Source of the DNA: JAABRB01 sp963735025
GTDB lineage: Bacteria > Pseudomonadota > Gammaproteobacteria > Burkholderiales > SG8-39
Assembly (NCBI GenBank): GCA_963735025.1
Contig: CAVTJG010000007.1
Span: forward strand, 85,843-149,842
Reading direction: 5' to 3'
Length of the DNA: 64,000 nucleotides
Under the pieces are notes generated by a model that was not told the DNA's origin, made no database searches, and worked only from the letters and a program-made list of their open reading frames with translations. The number at the start of each line of letters is the position of its first letter. The first letter of the stretch is position 1. The translations under genes were made by a program, and so were the position numbers. Shown here in pieces: positions 51,701 to 61,296 of this stretch.

Positions 51701-52240
51701 ATGGCCGAGAACTCGAGCTCCGCAGCCCGACCCACCGATCCGGTGGGTCGGGCACTGTTCGCAATATCACGCGTGCTGGCCGTCTTCGGCGGCCTCATCC
51801 TGTTTTCGATGGCCTGGCTGACGGCGGTGAGCGTGACCGGTCGCGCGGCGCTGTCGGCGCCGATTGCCGGCGACTTCGAGCTCGTCTCGATCGGCATCGG
51901 CGTCGCAATCTTCGCCTTTCTGCCCTACTGCCAGATCACGCGCAGCAACGTTATCGTGGACTTCTTCATGGTCCGCGCGCCGACGCGCGCGAAGACAATC
52001 TGCGATGCGGTGGGCGCGCTGTTCTATCTCGTGATCGGCGCGATCCTCACCTGGCGTCTGATACTCGGCGGGCTGGACATGTACCACTATTCCGAGCGGA
52101 CGATGACCATCAATTTTCCGCGCTGGACGACGTTTCCAGTGTCGGTCCTGCTGATGATGTTTCTCGTCGTAGTCGTGGTCTATACGATCTGGCGCAGCGT
52201 CGCGGAAACGCGCGCCGGCCGGTTCTTCGATGACGCATAG
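51701..52240 (+). CDS. TRAP transporter small permease (DctQ type)
   Basis: 179 aa, ATG 51701. Four transmembrane segments: VLAVFGGLILFSMAWLTAVS, FELVSIGIGVAIFAFLPYCQ, AVGALFYLVIGAILTWRLIL and WTTFPVSVLLMMFLVVVVVY; a cytosolic RPTDPVGRAL start. The QITRSNVIVDFF block is family-typical. It pairs with the large permease 18 bp downstream. Confidence 0.92.
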   Translation: MAENSSSAARPTDPVGRALFAISRVLAVFGGLILFSMAWLTAVSVTGRAALSAPIAGDFELVSIGIGVAIFAFLPYCQITRSNVIVDFFMVRAPTRAKTICDAVGALFYLVIGAILTWRLILGGLDMYHYSERTMTINFPRWTTFPVSVLLMMFLVVVVVYTIWRSVAETRAGRFFDDA

Positions 52241-52258
52241 CCGACCAACGGCGCGCGG

Positions 52259-53578
52259 ATGAGCGATCTGCAGATCGGAATCGCAGGATTCGTCGTCCTG
52301 CTCGTCCTGCTTGCGATACGCGTTCCGATCGGCGTCGCAATGCTGACCGTGGGCATGGCCGGCTACGCGTCAATCACCGGCACGGGCGCGCTCCTGAGCT
52401 TCCTCAAGACCGAAACGTACTGGCAGTTCTCGAGCATCTCCCTGACAGTCGTGCCGCTCTTCATTCTCATGGGGCAGTTCGCGGCCAAGGCGGGACTGAG
52501 CCAGGCGCTTTTCGCAGCCGCGAACGCCTGGCTCGGCCACTTCCGGGGCGGAATCGCGATGGCGGCGCTCGGCGGCTGCGCGGGCTTCAGCACGATCAGC
52601 GGCTCGTCGCTCGCAACCGCGGCGACCATGGGCCAGGTCGCGCTCCCGGAGCTGCGCCGCTACAACTACTCCGGCGCGCTCGCCACTGGAGCGCTCGCCG
52701 CCGGCGGTACGCTGGGCATTCTCATCCCGCCCTCCATCGTGCTCATCATCTACGCGATCATGGTCGAGGCAAGCGTCGTCCAGCTCTTCCAGGCGGCATT
52801 GATCCCAGGGTTACTCGCGGCCCTTGGCTACATCCTAACCGTGGCGATCGTCGTGCGCTTCGTCCCGGACGCGGGACCGGCCGGCCCGCGCGCGAGCCGA
52901 CGCGAGCGCATTCGCACGCTGGTCGAGATCTGGCCCGTCATGATCATCTTCGTTCTGGTGATGGGTGGCATTTACGTCGGCTTCTTCACGCCGACCGAAG
53001 GCGCCGGCATCGGCGCAGTGGGCACGTTCCTCGTCGCGGTGACGCACGGTGGAATGCGCTGGAAAGGCTTCGTCGACGCGCTGCTCGGGACCGCGCAGAC
53101 GAGCGGTTTCATCTTCCTGATCCTGCTCGGCGCTGCGATATTCAATGCGTTCCTGGGATTCTCGCAGCTTCCGCTACGCGCCACCGAGATGTTCCAGGAG
53201 TCCGGCCTTCCGCCGATGGTGATCCTGCTGATGATGATCGGGCTCTACGTGATCCTCGGCTGCATCATGGACTCGCTCTCGATGATCCTTTTGACCGTGC
53301 CGATCTTCTGGCCGATCATCGCCGGACTCGACTTCGGATTGCAGGGCGAGGATCTGAAACTGTGGTTTGGGATCATTTCTCTGATCGTGGTCGAGGTCGG
53401 GCTCATCACACCACCGGTGGGCCTAAACGTTTTCGTGATCCATTCGCTCGCCAAGGATGTGCCGCTGATCGAGACGTTCAAGGGTGTCCTGCCGTTTCTC
53501 GCATCGGACGCAATCCGGGTCGCGCTCATCATCCTGTTTCCGGTCGTCACGCTGACTCTGCCCAAGCTCCTCGCATAG
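52259..53578 (+). CDS. TRAP transporter large permease (DctM type)
   Basis: 439 aa, ATG 52259. A membrane protein of about 12 helices with DctM signatures: LSFLKTETYWQFSSISLTVV, PLFILMGQFAAKAGLSQALF, a GGCAGFSTISGSSLATAATM loop, GALAAGGTLGILIPPSIVLI and FTPTEGAGIGAVGTF. It is the Na+-coupled translocation subunit for the TRAP system. The length fits the family. It ends the TRAP operon; the alcohol dehydrogenase begins 65 bp later. Confidence 0.95.
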   Translation: MSDLQIGIAGFVVLLVLLAIRVPIGVAMLTVGMAGYASITGTGALLSFLKTETYWQFSSISLTVVPLFILMGQFAAKAGLSQALFAAANAWLGHFRGGIAMAALGGCAGFSTISGSSLATAATMGQVALPELRRYNYSGALATGALAAGGTLGILIPPSIVLIIYAIMVEASVVQLFQAALIPGLLAALGYILTVAIVVRFVPDAGPAGPRASRRERIRTLVEIWPVMIIFVLVMGGIYVGFFTPTEGAGIGAVGTFLVAVTHGGMRWKGFVDALLGTAQTSGFIFLILLGAAIFNAFLGFSQLPLRATEMFQESGLPPMVILLMMIGLYVILGCIMDSLSMILLTVPIFWPIIAGLDFGLQGEDLKLWFGIISLIVVEVGLITPPVGLNVFVIHSLAKDVPLIETFKGVLPFLASDAIRVALIILFPVVTLTLPKLLA

Positions 53579-53643
53579 CGTCGGATCGACAGCTTTTCCG
53601 CGCGCCCGGTACCATTCGGGTTCTGCGACTGAGGAGTCGGACC

Positions 53644-54699
53644 ATGCGTGGCGTAGTGTTTTTGGGTGATCGTGAGCTGGAGATCCGCGAGTTTCCCGAT
53701 CCGACCCCCGGCCCAGGGGAAGTCGTGCTCGAAATGAAGGCGTCCGGCATGTGCGGCAGCGATCTGCACGTGTACCGTGCGCCCCGCCAGGGGGCCACTG
53801 CGGCAACCTCGCTCGGACTTGGCGGCAAAGGCGGGCCAGTGATCGCGGGGCACGAACCCTGCGGCGTCGTCGTCGCGCGCGGATCCGGGGTGCCCGAGGC
53901 CATGGCGCCCATTGGGGCGCGCGTCATGGATCACCACTACGCCGGATGCGGCGTGTGTCCGCACTGCCGGGTCGGCTGGTCGCAGCTCTGCCGGAGCGGC
54001 ATCACGGTGTACGGGGTCACCGGGCATGGCGGCCACGCGCACTACTTGAAGGTGCCGGCGCGCACGCTCGTGCCGCTGCCCGACGAGCTCACGTTCGAAG
54101 AGGGCGCGGCGGTTTCGTGCGGTACCGGCACCGCGTACGGCGCATTGCGCCGGATGAATCTCGCTGGGCATCACACCCTCGCGGTGTTCGGCCAGGGGCC
54201 GGTCGGCTTGAGCGCGACCCTGCTTGGGGTCGCCATGGGCGCGCGGGTGATCGCGCTCGACATCTCGCCCGAGCGGCGCGCCCTCGCGAAGGAGTTCGGC
54301 GCTGACGCGGTCGTCGATCCCGGCGAGCGCGATGCGGTCGATGCCCTGAAGGAGCTCACTCGCGGCGAGGGGGTCGATCTCGCGATCGAGTGCAGCAGCG
54401 CGCCGGCCGCACGGCAGGCCGCGGTACGCAGCGTCCGCACGTGGGGGACTGCATGCTTCGTCGGCGAAGGCGGCAGCGTCTCGCTCGACGTGAGCCCCGA
54501 TCTCCTGCGCCGGCAGGTGACGTTGATCGGCTCGTGGACGTTCTCGAGCGTCGGCCAGGAGGAATGCGCCCGATTCGTCGCGGATCGGAAGGTCCCGCTG
54601 AAAAAGCTCATCACTCATCGCTTCAAGCTCGACGACGCCGCGGACGCCTACCGGCTATTCGACACTCAGACGACCGGCAAGGGAGTGATCGTTTTCTGA
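53644..54699 (+). CDS. Zinc-dependent alcohol dehydrogenase family protein (MDR)
   Basis: 351 aa, ATG 53644 after GAGGAG. Medium-chain dehydrogenase with catalytic-zinc motif GMCGSDLHVY and GHEPCGVV, four structural-zinc cysteines in CGVCPHCRVGWSQLC, and a cofactor fold starting AVFGQGPVGLSATLLGVAMG. NAD(P)-dependent oxidation of an alcohol or polyol; specificity unknown. It follows the TRAP operon, and might process the imported compound. Confidence 0.92.
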   Translation: MRGVVFLGDRELEIREFPDPTPGPGEVVLEMKASGMCGSDLHVYRAPRQGATAATSLGLGGKGGPVIAGHEPCGVVVARGSGVPEAMAPIGARVMDHHYAGCGVCPHCRVGWSQLCRSGITVYGVTGHGGHAHYLKVPARTLVPLPDELTFEEGAAVSCGTGTAYGALRRMNLAGHHTLAVFGQGPVGLSATLLGVAMGARVIALDISPERRALAKEFGADAVVDPGERDAVDALKELTRGEGVDLAIECSSAPAARQAAVRSVRTWGTACFVGEGGSVSLDVSPDLLRRQVTLIGSWTFSSVGQEECARFVADRKVPLKKLITHRFKLDDAADAYRLFDTQTTGKGVIVF

Positions 54700-54728
54700 G
54701 TGCGCGCGCCCCCAGGATTCCCGGCAAT

Positions 54729-56204
54729 ATGAATCGCCTGAATCACCCCATGATGGTCGGGCTTGCGGCCTTGCTTGTCGCCACGCTGATCGTCGTGTAT
54801 CCCGCATGGAGTGCCGAGAAGGAACGCAACGACACCACGGGCCTCGACCTCGAGCGGGTCCAGCGCAAGTGGACCGGCGACCTGGACGGAATGACCGAGC
54901 GGCACATGATCCGGGCGCTCGTCGTCTACAGCAAGACGTTCTATTTCCTCGACGGCGCCACGCAGCGCGGGGCGACCTACGACGCCCTGCACGCATTCGA
55001 AGAACAATTGAATCGGAAGCTCGGCAACAAGGTACGCCGCGTCCAGGTCGTGTTCATTCCGACGTCCCGGGACGAGCTGTTGCCGGCGCTCCGCGAAGGA
55101 CGCGGCGACATCGTCGCGGCCAATCTCACGATCACCCCGGAACGCGAGCAACTGGTGGCTTTCTCCGAGCCGGTCTACACCGATGTCAGCGAGCTGGTCG
55201 TCACCGGGCCCGGCGCACCGACAATTAAGAGCACCGACGACCTCGCGGGCAAGACCGTTCTCGTCCGCAAGTCGAGCAGCTACTACGAGAGCCTCGAGCA
55301 CCTCAACGCGAAGCTCCGCAAGGCCGGCAAGGCCCCAGTGAAGATCAAGCTCGCGCCCGAGCAGCTCGAGGACGAGGACCTCCTGGAGATGGTGAATGCC
55401 GGCCTCGTCCCGATCATCATCGTCGACAGCCACAAGGCGAAGTTCTGGGCACAGATTCTCAAGTCGATCAAGGTGCACGAGGATGTCGCGGTGCGCCAGG
55501 GCGGAGATATCGCGTGGGCGTTTCGCAAGGGCAGCCCGAAGCTGGCGGCTGCCGCCAACGCGTTCATCAAGACTCACCGGAAGGGCACCCAGTTCGGCAA
55601 CATCCTCTATCGCCGCTATCTCGAGAACACCAAGTGGGTGGAGAGCGCGACCTCGAAGGAGGAGCTTGCCAAGTTCGAGCGCACCCTCGACCTCTTCAAG
55701 AAGTATGCCGGCCAGTATGAGTTCGACTGGCTGATGCTCGCGGCGCTGGGCTACCAGGAGTCGCGACTCGACCAGAGCGTGCGAAGTTCCGTCGGCGCGA
55801 TCGGCGTGATGCAGCTGATGCCGACTACCGGCGCCGCGATGAAGGTCGGCGACGTCAAGCAGATCGAGCCGAACATTCATGCGGGCACGAAGTACATGCG
55901 CACGATCCTGGATACCTACTTCGCCGATGCGAAGATGGACGAGCTAAATCGCAATCTCTTCGCGTTCGCGTCCTACAACGCAGGCCCGACGCGCGTGGCG
56001 GGATTGCGCAAGGAAGCCGAGAAGCGCGGACTCGATCCGAACGTGTGGTTCGGAAATGTCGAGCGCATCGCCGCCGAGCGGATCGGCCGGGAGACGGTTC
56101 AGTACGTGAGCAACACCTACAAGTACTACGTCGCCTACAAACTCATCCTCGAAGAGCGGGCCGAGACAAAGGCGGCACGCAAGCAACTGCGCGGCAAGCC
56201 GTGA
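54729..56204 (+). CDS. MltF-like lytic transglycosylase with binding-protein domain
   Basis: 491 aa. An N-terminal hydrophobic segment (about 8-28, signal or anchor) is followed by an SBP_bac_3 domain (about 60-300: LVVYSKTFYFLDG, REGRGDIVAANLTITPEREQ) and a C-terminal SLT lysozyme-like domain (about 325-460) with catalytic Glu344 in GYQESRLDQS and IGVMQLMPTTG. This is the domain order of the MltF family, which cleaves peptidoglycan without hydrolysis. The GTG of the ankyrin gene overlaps its stop. Confidence 0.92.
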   Translation: MNRLNHPMMVGLAALLVATLIVVYPAWSAEKERNDTTGLDLERVQRKWTGDLDGMTERHMIRALVVYSKTFYFLDGATQRGATYDALHAFEEQLNRKLGNKVRRVQVVFIPTSRDELLPALREGRGDIVAANLTITPEREQLVAFSEPVYTDVSELVVTGPGAPTIKSTDDLAGKTVLVRKSSSYYESLEHLNAKLRKAGKAPVKIKLAPEQLEDEDLLEMVNAGLVPIIIVDSHKAKFWAQILKSIKVHEDVAVRQGGDIAWAFRKGSPKLAAAANAFIKTHRKGTQFGNILYRRYLENTKWVESATSKEELAKFERTLDLFKKYAGQYEFDWLMLAALGYQESRLDQSVRSSVGAIGVMQLMPTTGAAMKVGDVKQIEPNIHAGTKYMRTILDTYFADAKMDELNRNLFAFASYNAGPTRVAGLRKEAEKRGLDPNVWFGNVERIAAERIGRETVQYVSNTYKYYVAYKLILEERAETKAARKQLRGKP

Positions 56205-56917
56205 TCTTCAGCACCTCTACCGGTTTGACGCGGGCGCTCTTCATCCTCGGGATGGCCGTAGCGTTTCTCGGTGCCGCATCTTCTGCGCTTGCGCAGCGTC
56301 CCCCGACAGACGCGGAGGTCAAGGCATATCGCGGACTGCATGCCGCAGCGGCGAACGGAAACACTGCCGAGATCGGCAAGCTGATTGCCGCAGGTGCGAA
56401 CCGAGAAGCGCGTGACGACAACGGCCGCACGCCCCTGCATGTCGCCGCGTTCCGCAGACAGTACGACGCGGCGCGGGCGCTCATGCGCCGGGGTGCCGAC
56501 CCGAACGCGCTCGATGCCCAGCGCTACGACATCATCACCATCGCTGCGGTGGCCGACGATCTTTTGATGCTGCAGGTCGCGCTCGAGGGCGGCGCCAGCG
56601 CGCGCAACGTGACGAGCCCCTACGAGGGCACCGCGCTGATCGCCGCAGCGCACCTCGGCCACGACGAGGTTGTGAAGATGCTGATCAAGGCCGACGCACC
56701 GCTTGACCACGTCAACAATCTCGGCTGGACCGCACTGATCGAGTCCATCGTCCTGGGCGACGGCGGCCCGCGGCATACGGAGACCCTCCGGGCGCTGGTT
56801 GCAGCGGGCGCGAATCCGAACCTCGCAGACCGGCAAGACATGACGCCCCTCGCGCTCGCTCGCTCGCGCGGCTATGCCACGATGGTGACCATCCTGGAGA
56901 AGTCCGGCGCGCGATGA
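56201..56917 (+). CDS. Exported ankyrin-repeat protein
   Basis: 238 aa, GTG 56201 overlapping the previous stop (GTGA). Signal peptide ends SALAQ. About five ankyrin repeats: GLHAAAANGNTAEIGKLIAA, GRTPLHVAAFRRQYDAARAL, a weak third, GTALIAAAHLGHDEVVKMLI, and NLADRQDMTPLALARSRGYA. Periplasmic ankyrin proteins act as protein-binding scaffolds. Coupling to the transglycosylase suggests a partner role. Dispersed repeats begin just after its stop. Confidence 0.9.
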   Translation: MIFSTSTGLTRALFILGMAVAFLGAASSALAQRPPTDAEVKAYRGLHAAAANGNTAEIGKLIAAGANREARDDNGRTPLHVAAFRRQYDAARALMRRGADPNALDAQRYDIITIAAVADDLLMLQVALEGGASARNVTSPYEGTALIAAAHLGHDEVVKMLIKADAPLDHVNNLGWTALIESIVLGDGGPRHTETLRALVAAGANPNLADRQDMTPLALARSRGYATMVTILEKSGAR

Positions 56918-56944
56918 CGGATGGTCAGGCGGCCCCTGACTACT

Positions 56945-57215
56945 TCATCCCCGCGTTCGCGGGGATCCAGGAAGCGGTTGAATACGCACCTTCTGGATTC
57001 CCGCTTGCGCGGGAATGACAGCGCTCTTGCGGCGATTCGTCCGATCACGTCATCCCTGACCCAGGAGACCATTGAGTACGCGTTGCCTGGATTCCCGCGT
57101 TCGCGGGAATGACGGCGCTCTTGCGGCGATTCGTTCGATCACGTCATCCCCGCGTAGGCGGGGATCCAGGGGCCATTGAGTACGCGTTGCCTGGATTCCC
57201 GTCGCGGAAATAACA
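56945..57215. repeat. Array of REP-like dispersed repeats
   Basis: Fills most of the 316-bp gap before the thioesterase. About two and a half imperfect units: TCATCCCCGCG...CGGGGATCCAG and TGGATTCCCGC...GCGGGAATGAC hairpins joined by conserved segments CCATTGAGTACGCGTTGCC and GCGCTCTTGCGGCGATTCG. Units lie at about 56945-57049, 57050-57142 and 57143-57215 (truncated). Each has outward-facing inverted repeats, as in REP/MITE-type elements of betaproteobacteria. No ORF of their own. Confidence 0.8.
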
Positions 57216-57233
57216 GACTACTGCGAAGCTCGC

Positions 57234-57725
57234 CTAGGGTTTGGGCGGCTGATGCCGATACTCGGGATCCTTTTCGATGTCCTGGCTGAGGTGGCTGAGC
57301 ATCCCGGTGTCGGTGAGCGCCTTGCGCATGCGGTCGGGGATTACAGCGGAGTTCAATGTGCCATCCTCGTTGATGCGCGCGTAGACCCGGGTGGCGCGGC
57401 CTTCCGCGACCAGCGCGCCGCTGTCCGCGTTGATCGCCTTGCAGTTCCAGTGCAGGGTGCGCTCGCCGATGCGCGCGAGCGTGACCGAAGTCGCGACCCG
57501 ATCGCCGTAGGCCGCCGGTCCGATGAACCGGAAGTGGATCTCGCCCATCACGAACGTGGTGCGGTCGTTCTTGATCATCAGGTCGATCGGGAATCCGATC
57601 GTGCGGAAGAACTCGTGCTCGGTGTCATTGAACCAGGCGACGATCCGGGGGTAGTAGACGAGGCCGAACGGGTCGGACTCGCCCCAGTTGACGGTGATTT
57701 CCTTCCAGTACATCGCGGTGGTCAC
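57234..57725 (-). CDS. Acyl-CoA thioesterase, 4-hydroxybenzoyl-CoA type hotdog fold
   Basis: 163 aa from GTG 57725 (GGGAGAACGCC upstream); ATG 57713 is an alternative. Hotdog-fold thioesterase: ITVNWGESDPFGLVYYPRIV contains the catalytic-type Asp of the 4HBT family, followed by FNDTEHEFFRTIGFP and HFRFIGPAAYGDRV. It hydrolyses a CoA thioester in the cytosol. It is divergent from putA with 60 bp between starts. Confidence 0.9.
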   Translation of the reverse strand: MTTAMYWKEITVNWGESDPFGLVYYPRIVAWFNDTEHEFFRTIGFPIDLMIKNDRTTFVMGEIHFRFIGPAAYGDRVATSVTLARIGERTLHWNCKAINADSGALVAEGRATRVYARINEDGTLNSAVIPDRMRKALTDTGMLSHLSQDIEKDPEYRHQPPKP

Positions 57726-57785
57726 GGCGTTCTCCCGGCGCAAAAGATGCGATTATAGGTTCTGGCAAGTTCCCGGAGGCTCGCG

Positions 57786-60700
57786 ATGAGCACCACGCTC
57801 CCTCCGTTCCTGGCCACTGCCATGGCAGCCGTGGCCGCACACAAGCACGCCCCCGAAGCGGCCGTGGTGGAACAGCTGCGCGCCGCGCTGCCATTCGATG
57901 CCGAGGCGCACGCGGCGATCGAGACCGAGGCGCTGCGCCTCGCAGCCGCCGTTCGCGCCGCGGGCTCGAGCGGCCTTTCGGCGGAACGCTTCCTCGGACA
58001 CTACGGTCTCAGCACCCGGGAGGGCGTTGCGCTCATGTGTCTCGCGGAGGCTCTGCTCCGCGTCCCCGACGAGGCGACCGTCGACCGGCTCATCGCGGAC
58101 AAGCTGGCGAGCGCCGACTGGTCTTCGCACGAATCGGGCGACAGCCTGCTCATGAACGCAGCCGCCTGGGGTCTCATGCTCACCGGCCGCCTCTACGACT
58201 GGCGCACAAGTACGGGCGGAGGACTTGCCGCCACATTATCGAACGCGGTTCGTCGTCTGGGCGAACCGGTCGCGCGCGGCGCAGTGCGCCAGGCGATGCG
58301 CATCATGGCCGAGCAGTTCGTGGTCGGGGAGACCATGGACGCCGCACTCGAAGCCGCGGCGGACCGCGAATCGGACGGCTTCCGCTTCACCTACGACATG
58401 CTCGGCGAGGCGGCGCTCACCGCCACGGACGCCGAACGCTACGCAACGCGCTACGCCGAGGCCATCGATGCCGTGGCACGCGCCACTGCACGTGCCGACG
58501 TCTTCGTTCGTGCGAGCGTATCGATCAAGCTCTCGGCACTCCATCCGCGCTACGAGCCGGCGCAACGTGAGCGGGTGCTCGCGGAGTTGCTCCCGCGCCT
58601 GCGCCACCTCGCGCTCGCTGCGCGTGCGGGTGGCATCGCGCTCGCAATCGATGCCGAAGAGGTCGACCAGCTTGCCCTGCAGCTCGAGCTCTTCGGGAGA
58701 CTCGCCGCCGAGCCAGCGCTCGCCGGATGGAACGGCCTCGGTTTGGTGGTGCAAGCCTATCTGAAGTGTGCGCCGCAGCTCTGCAATCTCGTCATCGAGT
58801 GCGCGCGCGCGACGGGCCGCCGGATTCCGGTGCGGCTGGTGAAGGGCGCATACTGGGATTCGGAGATCAAGCACGCACAGACGCTCGGCCTGCCCGACTA
58901 TCCGGTCTTCACCCGCAAGGCCGCGACCGATCTCTCCTATCTCGTCTGCGCCGAGCGCCTGCTTGGCGCGCCGCGCGAGATTTTTCCCGCGTTTGCGACG
59001 CACAACTGTCACACGGTCGCGGCGATCGGGCAGCTCGTTCGCGCCGCAGGCGGCCCCGACTACGAGTTCCAGAAGCTGCAGGGCATGGGCGATGCACTGT
59101 ACCGGACGCTGCGTGAGGAGGCGCACCAGACTCCCGTCCGGATCTATGCCCCGGTCGGCGATCATCGCGATCTGCTCGCCTACCTGGTGAGACGACTCCT
59201 GGAGAATGGCGCGAACAGCTCGTTCGTGCATCAGATCGCCGATCCGAAAGTGCCGCTCGCGCGCCTCGTGAGCAACCCGGTCGCACAGCTGCCAATGCCC
59301 TACGCGACCAACCCGCGCGTTCCGCTTCCCGGCAACCTGTACGCCGACCGCCGCAACTCGGAAGGGATCGATCTGGCCGATCTTTCCGTGCTGGATTCGA
59401 TCGCCCGGGCCATCGCGCTGGACCGTGATCGAGCACGCTCCGCCCTTGGCTCCGTTCCGCAGCGTCCCGAGCCGGGCAATCTCGATGCACAGTTGGGCAG
59501 CGTCGCGGACACGCCGACTGCGGCGCTGGACGACGCCATCGCGCGCGCGCAGGCCGCTTTTCCCGATTGGACACGGCGCAGCGTCGAGGATCGCGCGCTC
59601 ATCCTCGAGCAGGCCGCCGACGCGCTCGAAGCGTCCCGCCTGGGATTCGTCTCGCTCCTCGCGCGCGAGGCCGGCAAGACCTTTGACGACTGCGTCGCAG
59701 AAGTGCGCGAGGCGGTCGACTTCTGTCGCTACTACGCGACCGAGGCTCGCGTTCGCTTCGCTCCGCAGGCGCTGCCGGGGCCGACCGGCGAATCGAATCG
59801 TCTCTCGCTGCACGGACGCGGCGTCTTCGCGTGCATCAGTCCGTGGAATTTCCCCGCGGCAATCTTCACAGGCCAGGTCGTCGCCGCTCTGGCTGCCGGC
59901 AATACTGTTGTCGCCAAGCCGGCTGAGCAGACGCCGCTCGTCGCACGCCGGGTGGTCACCCTCCTGCACGAGGCGGGCGTGCCCGCCGACGCGCTGGGGC
60001 TCGCGGTCGGCACCGGCGAGGTGATCGGCGCACGGCTCGTCGCCGATCCGCGTATCGCGGGCGTGGCGTTCACGGGCTCGGTCGAGACGGCACAGCGCAT
60101 CAACCGCGCGCTCGCGGCACGCGATGGGGCGATCGTGCCGCTGATCGCCGAGACCGGCGGCCTCAACGTGATGATCGTCGACTCCACCGCGCTCACCGAG
60201 CAGGTCGTCCGCGACGTCATCACTTCGACGTTTCGCAGCGCCGGCCAGCGTTGCTCGGCGCTGCGTATTCTCGCGCTGCAGTCGGACAGCGCCGATCGGG
60301 TGATCGAAATGCTTTCAGGCGCGATGCAGCTTCTGCGACTGGGCGACCCGGCGCGGCCGGAAACCGACGTCGGACCGCTCATCGACGCCGAAGCGCGCGC
60401 GGCGCTCGAGAATTATCGGGACGGGCTCGCCGCACGCGCGAAGCGCATCGGTGCCGTGCCGCGACCCGACGACCTGCCGCGCGGTCACTACTTCGCCCCG
60501 GTCGCCTACGAAGTCGACCAGGATGACCTCCCCGACCGGGAAGTATTCGGGCCGATCCTGCACGTCGTCCGCTACAAACGCGCCGATCTCGCGAAGTTGC
60601 TCGCGCGCATCGCTGCACCGGGCTACGGGCTCACGCTCGGCATCGCCAGCCGCATTGACGGCTTCGTCGACGAGGTCACGCGCACGCTGCAGACGGGCAA

Positions 60701-60890
60701 CACCTATGTGAACCGCAGCATGATCGGCGCGGTGGTCGGCGTACAACCCTTCGGTGGCGAGGGCCTCTCCGGGACCGGCTTCAAAGCGGGTGGGCCGAAC
60801 TATCTCCTCCGCTTCGCGCTCGAGCGCACGCTCACAGTCAACACCGCCGCGATCGGCGGCAATGCCGCCCTGCTGGTGGGCAGCGAGTGA
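57786..60890 (+). CDS. putA: Bifunctional proline dehydrogenase/P5C dehydrogenase (PutA)
   Basis: 1034 aa, ATG 57786 after CCCGGAGG. Oxidises proline to glutamate in two coupled steps. N-terminal FAD-dependent PRODH barrel (about 160-500): FRFTYDMLGE, SIKLSALHPRYEP, RLVKGAYWDSEIK, FATHNCHT. C-terminal NAD-dependent aldehyde dehydrogenase (about 555-1015): Glu789 in AETGG, catalytic Cys823 in GQRCSALR. There is no N-terminal ribbon-helix-helix domain, so this PutA is not a repressor of its own gene; at about 1030 aa it is the short, domain-poor type. Confidence 0.96.
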   Translation: MSTTLPPFLATAMAAVAAHKHAPEAAVVEQLRAALPFDAEAHAAIETEALRLAAAVRAAGSSGLSAERFLGHYGLSTREGVALMCLAEALLRVPDEATVDRLIADKLASADWSSHESGDSLLMNAAAWGLMLTGRLYDWRTSTGGGLAATLSNAVRRLGEPVARGAVRQAMRIMAEQFVVGETMDAALEAAADRESDGFRFTYDMLGEAALTATDAERYATRYAEAIDAVARATARADVFVRASVSIKLSALHPRYEPAQRERVLAELLPRLRHLALAARAGGIALAIDAEEVDQLALQLELFGRLAAEPALAGWNGLGLVVQAYLKCAPQLCNLVIECARATGRRIPVRLVKGAYWDSEIKHAQTLGLPDYPVFTRKAATDLSYLVCAERLLGAPREIFPAFATHNCHTVAAIGQLVRAAGGPDYEFQKLQGMGDALYRTLREEAHQTPVRIYAPVGDHRDLLAYLVRRLLENGANSSFVHQIADPKVPLARLVSNPVAQLPMPYATNPRVPLPGNLYADRRNSEGIDLADLSVLDSIARAIALDRDRARSALGSVPQRPEPGNLDAQLGSVADTPTAALDDAIARAQAAFPDWTRRSVEDRALILEQAADALEASRLGFVSLLAREAGKTFDDCVAEVREAVDFCRYYATEARVRFAPQALPGPTGESNRLSLHGRGVFACISPWNFPAAIFTGQVVAALAAGNTVVAKPAEQTPLVARRVVTLLHEAGVPADALGLAVGTGEVIGARLVADPRIAGVAFTGSVETAQRINRALAARDGAIVPLIAETGGLNVMIVDSTALTEQVVRDVITSTFRSAGQRCSALRILALQSDSADRVIEMLSGAMQLLRLGDPARPETDVGPLIDAEARAALENYRDGLAARAKRIGAVPRPDDLPRGHYFAPVAYEVDQDDLPDREVFGPILHVVRYKRADLAKLLARIAAPGYGLTLGIASRIDGFVDEVTRTLQTGNTYVNRSMIGAVVGVQPFGGEGLSGTGFKAGGPNYLLRFALERTLTVNTAAIGGNAALLVGSE

Positions 60891-60903
60891 GGCGCGCGCC
60901 GGA

Positions 60904-61296
60904 CTACTGGCCGAACTGCTTACTGCGCACGAGGAGCGCCGGCATGGCCGCGAACAGCGCGAGCAGCACGACGTAGACCGTCCCGGACACCGGCTCGCGA
61001 CTTGCAAGGTACTCGGCGATTGAAATTCCGCGCAGCCCCAGCACGAGCGTGAGCTCCGCACACAGCAGCAACCCCAGTGCGACGAGCCCCATTCCGATGC
61101 GTGCGCGCCGCGTTGGCGCCACGTCAAATCTGCGCACCGTCCAGCGCGCGGCAATCACGATCGCCAGGAGCATGAGCGGTGCCTCCATCAGCTCCGCCCA
61201 CATCACGCCCACGCGCGGGACGACGAGCAACACGCGAATGACACCTAGCACGAATCCTGCGGCGAAGACGAGTGCGAAATAAACCGGGCCGGACAT
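60904..61296 (-). CDS. Small integral membrane protein
   Basis: 130 aa, ATG 61296 overlapping the LysR stop by 1 base (TGATG). Four hydrophobic segments: YFALVFAAGFVLGVIRVLLV, LMEAPLMLLAIVIAARWTVR, MGLVALGLLLCAELTLVLGL, YVVLLALFAAMPALLVRSKQ. No family recognised; it resembles DUF-type four-helix membrane proteins. Translational coupling to the LysR gene is unusual and suggests shared control. It converges on putA. Confidence 0.8.
   Translation of the reverse strand: MSGPVYFALVFAAGFVLGVIRVLLVVPRVGVMWAELMEAPLMLLAIVIAARWTVRRFDVAPTRRARIGMGLVALGLLLCAELTLVLGLRGISIAEYLASREPVSGTVYVVLLALFAAMPALLVRSKQFGQ

Noticed and set aside
56945..57215. CRISPR array
   Set aside because: The repeats are palindromic, unequal in length and joined by conserved rather than unique spacers, and no cas genes are near.
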